Source of the DNA: Artocarpus heterophyllus
Lineage: Eukaryota; Streptophyta; Magnoliopsida; Rosales; Moraceae
Direction of reading: 5' to 3'
Length of the DNA: 64,000 nt
Assembly: GCA_025403435.1 (NCBI GenBank)
Contig: CM046354.1
Span: 35,491,533-35,555,532 of the forward strand
The position numbers were made by a program, and so were the translations under genes. How positions within the stretch are numbered: position 1 is the first letter of the stretch; the number at the start of each line of letters is the position of its first letter. Positions 58,269 through 64,000 of this stretch are shown piece by piece. The notes under the pieces are model-generated. The model searched no databases. It had not been told where the DNA came from and saw only the letters and a list, made by a program, of their open reading frames with translations.

Positions 58269-60428
58269 TGTCACGCCCCGGAGTACGGGAGGTGACGTGG
58301 CGGAATATTTAGATTAATTAAAAGAGAATTTAATTGAAATTAAGGGTTTAAAAATCCAATTAAGGAAGAAATAAAAAGATTTTCCACCACATTCGATAAA
58401 CGAGTTTATAAAATATTAGGCAAATAATAGCAATTTAAATAAAAACCGCAAATATGGGTTCCACAACCCACAACTTGTGCACACACATGGATCTGACAAT
58501 ATCACAAATACAATTACAGTCCAAGTACAAATAAAGTTAAGTCTTACATGCCTTGATTAATAAATACAGAATGTAAATAAATTCTCTTATTGCTCCTGAG
58601 TTTGGTCCGAAGAATCTTCTCCAAACCTAAATGGGAAACCACCTAGAAGGGGGGGATTTAAAACAGATAAAACGTGAGCGAAAGGCTCAGTAGGACTAAG
58701 TTTTATAAAATAATTTAATGCAAAGAAACATAACATTATCAGGAGTTATACAGAAAGGGAACTTGAATAAATAAATAAATAAATTGAGTAGAACCGTTTT
58801 GACACAGAACAGTCTACTCGTCAAATCAAAACACCAGTTTACTTTTACCTAGGCAAACCATGAAACCACCACCGTAGTGGCCCAGCTGGGTTTCGGGACC
58901 TGCCCCCAAGGTCGGTCGCCACACGACCCGATCTCTGATATGGCATCATGCCTTAGTGTTTATTATCATTGTCATTCAAAACCCAATTACCGAGTGTTGT
59001 CAATCACATTCATTATGAAATTCATTTCATGTCACGGTATATTAAAATATAACCGATAAAACCATTTCCAAACAACCGTTGAAAACATTTTGATAGAAAT
59101 CATTTTCAAAGCCAAATCATTTCAAAACCAGGCTACCGAAGAAATAGAATAGAAGTCCTACCTCAGTACTCGTGCCGGTACCCCACACCGTAATCCCGGT
59201 CCGCTATACGTTAGCTCCACGGAACCACGAACGATCCTAGATACAAACTAAGTCAATCAATATCTAGTTCGAGACATTCTATGTTACTAAATCATTTCAT
59301 GATGTCCTAGTGTGCCATTTGTATCATTAAAATCATCCTATAAGGTTGGGATTTAAGTCAGGTTTCAAAACAGTGAAATCGGATAAAAATCACAAAATTT
59401 TCCATGCCTCGGTCGGCCTGCCGGACGCCCTGCTTCGGCCTGCCGAACTGCACAGTTCGGCCTGCCGGAAACGAGGTTCGGCCTGCCGAACATTTCCCCA
59501 GATTTGGCCTGCCGGTCGGAAGAACACCGGCCTGCCGATCATCACTCCGGCCTGCCGAACATGAACTTCGGCCTGCCGAACTGGGAAGATCCAGAAATCC
59601 CAGCCACGGGTTTCTCGATCCCCAAAATCCAAATCTTGTTTCTAACCTGTTTTTCTCAAATCCCAGGCATGAAAAACAACTATACTTGATAGAAAAACAT
59701 TCTAAAACATGTTTGGGATCATTTAAACAACATTTAAACTCGAAATCCTCAAAAATCCAAAAATGAGAAAAAGAGGAGAAAAATGAAAATTTTGAATCCA
59801 ATCCGTTTTTCTTCAATCTAGGCTTAGATTCTAGTTGTTCTAAGCTCATTTAACACAAATCCACGGTTTTCTAAGCTAAAACAAACTTAGATTTCAAAAA
59901 CACACAAAATTGAAAATTTTGTAAAAAGTTTAGAAATTTCGAATCTAACCTCGAATCGAAGCTTCAATCCGCGTTCTCGGTCGCCGAATCACGTCCCCGA
60001 GCTTCCTCCTTGCTGTTCCGAAGCTTGGATTCGAATGGAGTTCAAAAATTTTTTGAAAGAGATTGAGAGAGAGAGGGAGCTGCCGAGAGAGAGAGAAGAG
60101 AGAGAGAGTTGAACGTGAGAGTGAGGAGAGAGAGAGAGAAGAGAGAAATAAATAGAGAAAATCGGTGGGCGGTTTTACTGTGCGAAAACCATGTGCCGCC
60201 CACGGTTTTGCAAAACATAGTATTTTTAACATTTTACAAATTGTTGTGTTTTAAAACTCAAAACATCATTTTAAATCCATAAGAAATCATTTAAATGTAT
60301 CAATTTAACAAAACAACCAAAAACTAAAAATCCAACCAAATAATCTAATTAAAGTTAAAACTTTAATTATGGCACACTAATTCATCATTTACATTACATT
60401 AATGTTAAATAAATTTCGGGACGTTACA
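58269..60428 (-). repeat. 3' LTR of gypsy-3 (2.16 kb)
   Basis: On the minus strand it starts TGTAACGTCCCG (60428) and ends GGGGCGTGACA (58269). The CT-rich leader region (minus) is at 60155-60050. The palindrome array is at 59411-59582, about 850-1020 bp into the LTR and so downstream of the probable start site. The conserved GAGCGAAAGGCTCAGTAGG block is at 58676-58705. The gypsy-2 LTR matches only the first 830 and last 100 bp. Confidence 0.9.
59411..59582. repeat. CGGCCTGCCG palindrome cluster, 8 units (gypsy-3 LTR)
   Basis: Eight near-palindromic units (TTCGGCCTGCCGAAC and close variants) are spaced about 20-25 bp apart, all in the same orientation. Cores are almost invariant while spacers differ. 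This is the densest and least decayed cluster in the window. Frames on both strands here simply translate the repeat. Confidence 0.92.
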
Positions 60429-60446
60429 GCTCTCCACCCCTAAAAG
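60429..60446 (-). other. Polypurine tract of gypsy-3
   Basis: The minus strand reads CTTTTAGGGGTGGAGAGC immediately before the LTR start. It corresponds to the tract at 16417-16428 in gypsy-2. Confidence 0.8.
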
Positions 60447-60464
60447 AAATTTCGTCCTCGAAAT

Positions 60465-61590
60465 TTACAACTCATCTGAAAAACAAAACAAATGCGGATA
60501 TAACTCCCGCATACCCGACTCTAGTTCCCAAGTGGCTTCATCAACCCCGTGATGCTGCCACACGACCTTTACCAACGGTATCTCACGACGACGCAAGCTA
60601 ATCACTTTCTGGTCGATAATCTGAATCGGCACTTCTTCATACATCGTATCCTCTTGAACCTGCACATCGCGAAACGAAACTATCTTACCCTGCTCAGGTG
60701 GACACTTCCTAAGCATAGACACATGAAACACATCGTGCACATGAGAAAGTTCGGGCGGAAGATCAAGCCGATAAGCGACCACACCAACACGCTGAGTGAT
60801 CTCGAACGGCCCAATATACCTCGGCGCGAGTTTCCCACTCACTCCGAACCGCATAGTCCCCTTACGAGGTGACACCCTCAAGAGAACAAAATCTCCAACC
60901 GCGAACTCTAAGGGTCTACGTCTCCTATCTGCGTAGCTCTTCTGCCGACTCTGAGCTGCTCTCAACCGATCCCGAATTACCACGACTTTCTCGTTGCTGT
61001 CACGAATCTCATCTGGCCCAAGAACAACTCTATCTTTCGGCTCGGCCCAACACACAGGTGACCGACACGGTCGCCCATACAACGCCTCAAATGGTGCCAT
61101 ACCGATACTCGCATGATAACTGTTGTTGTACGCGAACTCCGCCAAATGCAAATATTGCTTCCAATTCCCGCCGAAGTCCAACGCACAAGCACGCAACATA
61201 TCCTCGAGAACCTGAATAACCCGCTCAGACTGCCCATCAGTCTGAGGATGAAACGCCGTACTGAAGTTCAAATCCGTACCCAAAGCCTCCTGAAAACTCC
61301 TCCAGTACTTAGCATTAAACCTGGTGTCTCGATCAGAGGTGATGGACAAAGGGACTCCATGCAACCTCACAATGTTCTGCATATACAACTCCCCGAGAAT
61401 CTTCCTGGAACACGTCGACCTAAACGGAATGAAATGCGCCGATTTCGTCAACCTGTCGACCACAACCCAAACTGCATCATGCCGCTGCTCCGTCCTCGGC
61501 AAACCTGTGAGAAAATCCATCGTCACATGCTCCCATTTCCACCCTGGAATAGGAAGCGGCTGAAGCTGACCTGCAGGCTTCTGGTGCTCA
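60465..61590 (-). pseudogene. pol: Integrase and chromodomain-like tail of gypsy-3 pol, out of frame with gag-pol
   Basis: The open segment from 61526 (MTMDFLTGLP) gives 353 residues; homology extends right to the frameshift near 61593. Catalytic triad: D4, D65 (SDRDTRF) and E101 (GQSERV). The GPFEI block is at about residues 239-243. The C-terminal tail has IPLVKVVWQHH and EATWE (residues 316-334), which is a chromodomain-like signature of chromoviruses, thought to target insertion to particular chromatin. The ATG at 61526 is an internal Met; the real protein is made only as part of the polyprotein, which is now broken upstream. Confidence 0.9.
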
Positions 61591-64000
61591 GCTTTTCACC
61601 TGAAGACACGTCGAACACTTGGCCACGTACTCGCGAACATCTTTCTTCATGCCTCTCCACCAATAGTGCCTCTTCAAATCACGATACATCTTGGTGCTCC
61701 CTGAATGAATAGCAAACTGAGACCTATGAGCTTCATCTAGAACGGCTTTCGTCACCTCGGCGATAACTGGAACTGCAAGACGCTCCCGGAAGTACAACGA
61801 TCCATCTGCATGCACGCTCCATTCTTCAAACTGCTCCCCGTTCTGAATCCGCGACCAAATCCCCTGCAAATGTCGATCCTGCCACTGACCTTGCTTCACC
61901 ATCCGAACAAGAGCTGGAGTCGCTTCCACATGGTACAACAAAACTCGATCACCGTCTTCATGATACTGTAGCCGATACTCACTCACTGTCGCATCCCTGC
62001 TCCAGTCCTCAAAAATCAAACAAGCGAGAATCCCTGAAGACTTCCTGCTAAGCGCGTCCGCTACCACATTAGCTTTTCCAGGATGATACTGCAACGCGAA
62101 ATCATAATCCTCCATGTACTCCACCCATCTGCGCTGCCTCAAGTTGAGATCCCTCTGAGTGAACAAATGCCTCAAACTCTTGTGATCGGAGAAGACCTGA
62201 AACGATGCTCCATACAAGTAACATCTCCAAATCTCCAACGCGTAGATCACCGCTGCAAGCTCTAAATCGTGAGTAGGATAATTCCGCTCGTGAGGTCGTA
62301 GCTGTCTCGATCCGTACGCTACTACACGTCCATGCTGCATCAACACGCATCCAAGTCCGCGCCCTGAAGCATCAGCATAAACCTCATACGGCTCGTCACT
62401 GCTAGGAATAATCAACACTGGAGCTGAAGTCAACCGGTTCTTCAATTCCTGAAAAGCAGACTCACAGTCTTCATCCCACTCAAACCTGACATTTTTCTTG
62501 ATCAACCTCGTCAACGGAGCTGCAATCTTCGAAAAGTCCTTTACAAATTTCCTGTAATATCCAGCAAGACCTAAGAAGTTGCGAATCTCCGCTACATTCC
62601 TTGGTCGTTCCCACTCCAATATAGCTTCAATCTTGGACGGATCCACTGAAATACCATGCTCCGAGATGACATGACCCAGAAACTTGACCTCAGTCAACCA
62701 GAACTCACACTTTTCCCTCTTAGCATACAACTGGTGCTCCCGCAGAGTCTGAAGCACGATCCGAAGATGCTGCTCATGCTCCTCCCAAGTCTTAGAATAC
62801 ACAAGAATATCATCGATGAACACGATCACAAACTGATCCAGATATGGCCTAAATATCCTGTTCATCAAATCCATAAAAGCTGCTGGAGCATTCGTCAACC
62901 CAAAAGACATGACCAGAAACTCGAAGTGCCCATACCGAGTCCTAAAAGCTGTCTTGGGAATATCATCTTCCTTGATCCTGAGCTGATGATAACCTGAACG
63001 CAAATCAATCTTTGAGAAGTATCGCGAACCTCCCAACTGATCAAATAGCTCATCAATCCTAGGCAAAGGATACTTGTTCTTCACCGTAACACGATTCAGC
63101 TGCCGATAATCCACACATAACCTGAGAGTCCCATCGTGCTTCTTAGCGAACAAAACTGGTGCTCCCCACGGAGATGTGCTATTCCGAATATATCCTTTAT
63201 CAGCAAGCTCCTGAAGTTGCTTCCTCAATTCCTTCATTTCTGCCGGCGCCATCCGATAAGGTGCCATAGAAATCGGTGATGTCCCTTGAAACAACTCGAT
63301 ACCAAACTCAATCTCCCGATGCGGTGGTAACCCTGATAACTCGTCGGGGAAGACATCCTCGAACTCATCAACCACCGGAATCGCTACACCACTACTCGAA
63401 ACATAGGGCTCGCAATCTAGATTGGCAAGAAAAGCAAAACAATCTAGATTCCTTCGCCCTCCTAGACATGACTTCATGAGACGCTCACTCATTAGCCAAT
63501 CACCACCACCCTGGTAAGTGATTACCGTCCCCCTATCAGACACTAGGGTCACTTTTCTAAGTTGGCAGTCCGCAACTGCACTATACCTGGACAACCAGTC
63601 CATCCCTAAAATCACATCATAGGAACTCATGGGGAGTACAATCAAATCACTTTTCAAAATCTCATCCCCAATCTTTATTTTACATGATTTACACATACAA
63701 TTCACACACACCCGCCCCAAAGGAGAAGTTATAACTAGGGGTTCCTTAAACTCTTCTACTTCTAATCCCAAGGCATGTACAAAGGAACTCGAAATGAGAG
63801 AATGAGAGGCACCGGTATCAAATAAAACGCGAGCTAGAGATCTAGAAACCAAAACCATACCATCGACAACCGCGTTACCAATCTGAGAATCTGACCCTCC
63901 AGATGCCATTGCATGAACCTGCACTGGCGCCTTCCCTTTTCCTCTACCAACATTACTGGGTCCTGGATTACTCGGCCGATACTGCTGAGATGGAGATGAC
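61588..64000 (-). pseudogene. gag-pol: gag-pol of gypsy-3 (gag end, PR, RT, RH, HHCC), partial, ends in frameshift
   Basis: The frame is open from the window edge: 25 further codons precede the GTG at 63924, so 63924 is not a start. Counting residues from 63924: protease DTGAS 36-40; RT from about 185 to 450 with FIDD at 369-372; RNase H with YADAS 516-520, ELAAV near 555 and SDHKS 579-583; and an HHCC zinc finger with H733, H740, C770 and C773. It stops three residues after CLQVK because of an extra A (plus-strand T run TTTT at 61593-61596). The gypsy-2 copy has one A fewer at this point and reads on as VKAEHQK. Everything else looks functional. Confidence 0.92.

Larger units (their letters stand above)
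58269..64000 (-). mobile_element. gypsy-3: Tekay-like Ty3/gypsy chromovirus, partial (runs off window)
   Basis: 3' LTR 58269-60428, polypurine tract, and gag-pol reading right to left to the window edge. It is the best preserved member of the gypsy-2/gypsy-C subfamily, with all catalytic residues of protease, RT, RNase H and integrase visible and only one frameshift. The 5' LTR, PBS and most of gag lie beyond 64000, so age and target duplication cannot be judged. The five bases left of the LTR are ATAGA. Confidence 0.92.

Noticed and set aside
59358..59849. Antisense Arg/Gly/Pro/Ala-repeat frames (also at 59404-59766, 59390-59632, 23800-24168 and 23860-24072)
   Set aside because: They are translations of the palindrome clusters in LTR or leader DNA. 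They are open on both strands because the repeat lacks stops, and no start context or known domain is present.
60869..61712. Plus-strand frames of over 100 codons opposite gypsy-3 integrase
   Set aside because: They are shadow frames of a strongly coding minus strand, without any domain.

Overview
This window is intergenic DNA from a plant nuclear genome, almost certainly an angiosperm with a repeat-rich genome. It is AT-rich and made almost entirely of LTR retrotransposons of plant-specific lineages (Ty3/gypsy Tat-like elements and chromovirus/Tekay-like elements, and Ty1/copia elements), nested in and truncating one another, plus one decayed LINE. I found no convincing host protein-coding gene, tRNA, rRNA or CRISPR array. 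Nearly every reading frame is a retrotransposon remnant, and most carry stop codons.

Layout: (1) 420-10753, a minus-strand Tat/Retand-like Ty3/gypsy element with a plus-strand antisense ORF of the putative gypsy-type transposase family between pol and its left LTR. (2) 10754-17127, a plus-strand chromovirus-like element (gypsy-2) that abuts the right LTR of element 1 next to its TATA box; its 3' LTR is truncated. (3) 17647-17818, a 49-bp tandem repeat directly before (4) copia-D, 17819-32064, a decayed Ty1/copia element. Copia-D is split by (5) copia-A, 21399-31061, a structurally complete 9.66-kb copia with LTRs of about 2 kb, a 5-bp target duplication (TGTCC) and three nonsense codons in gag-pol. 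(6) 32065-34490, a mosaic of copia and gypsy LTR pieces. (7) gypsy-B, 34500-41030, minus strand, its RT core deleted, lying in the integrase gene of (8) gypsy-C, 41031-46411, minus strand. (9) 47160-48040, a LINE remnant. (10) 49465-50960, copia-B, a pol fragment joined directly to an LTR end. (11) 50961-54620, copia-C, with a full 3' LTR carrying a 378-bp tandem duplication. (12) 54621-58268, unassigned AT-rich sequence with a promoter-like spot and an old LTR relic. (13) 58269-64000, gypsy-3, minus strand, the best preserved gypsy copy, a sister of gypsy-2 and gypsy-C. Its pol is broken only by one apparent 1-nt insertion, and it runs off the window.

The most unusual signal is a family of clustered, CpG-rich near-palindromes (consensus TTCGGCAGGCCGAA and its complement). 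They recur in LTRs or leaders of unrelated elements: copia-A (LTR and leader), gypsy-3 LTR, and in decayed form gypsy-B, the 34.4-kb mosaic and copia-D. The two LTRs of copia-A differ in length by exactly one 21-bp unit of this array, and gypsy-2 lacks the roughly 1.15-kb LTR block that carries the array in gypsy-3. This looks like a mobile or convergent cis-regulatory or packaging module shared across two retrotransposon superfamilies.
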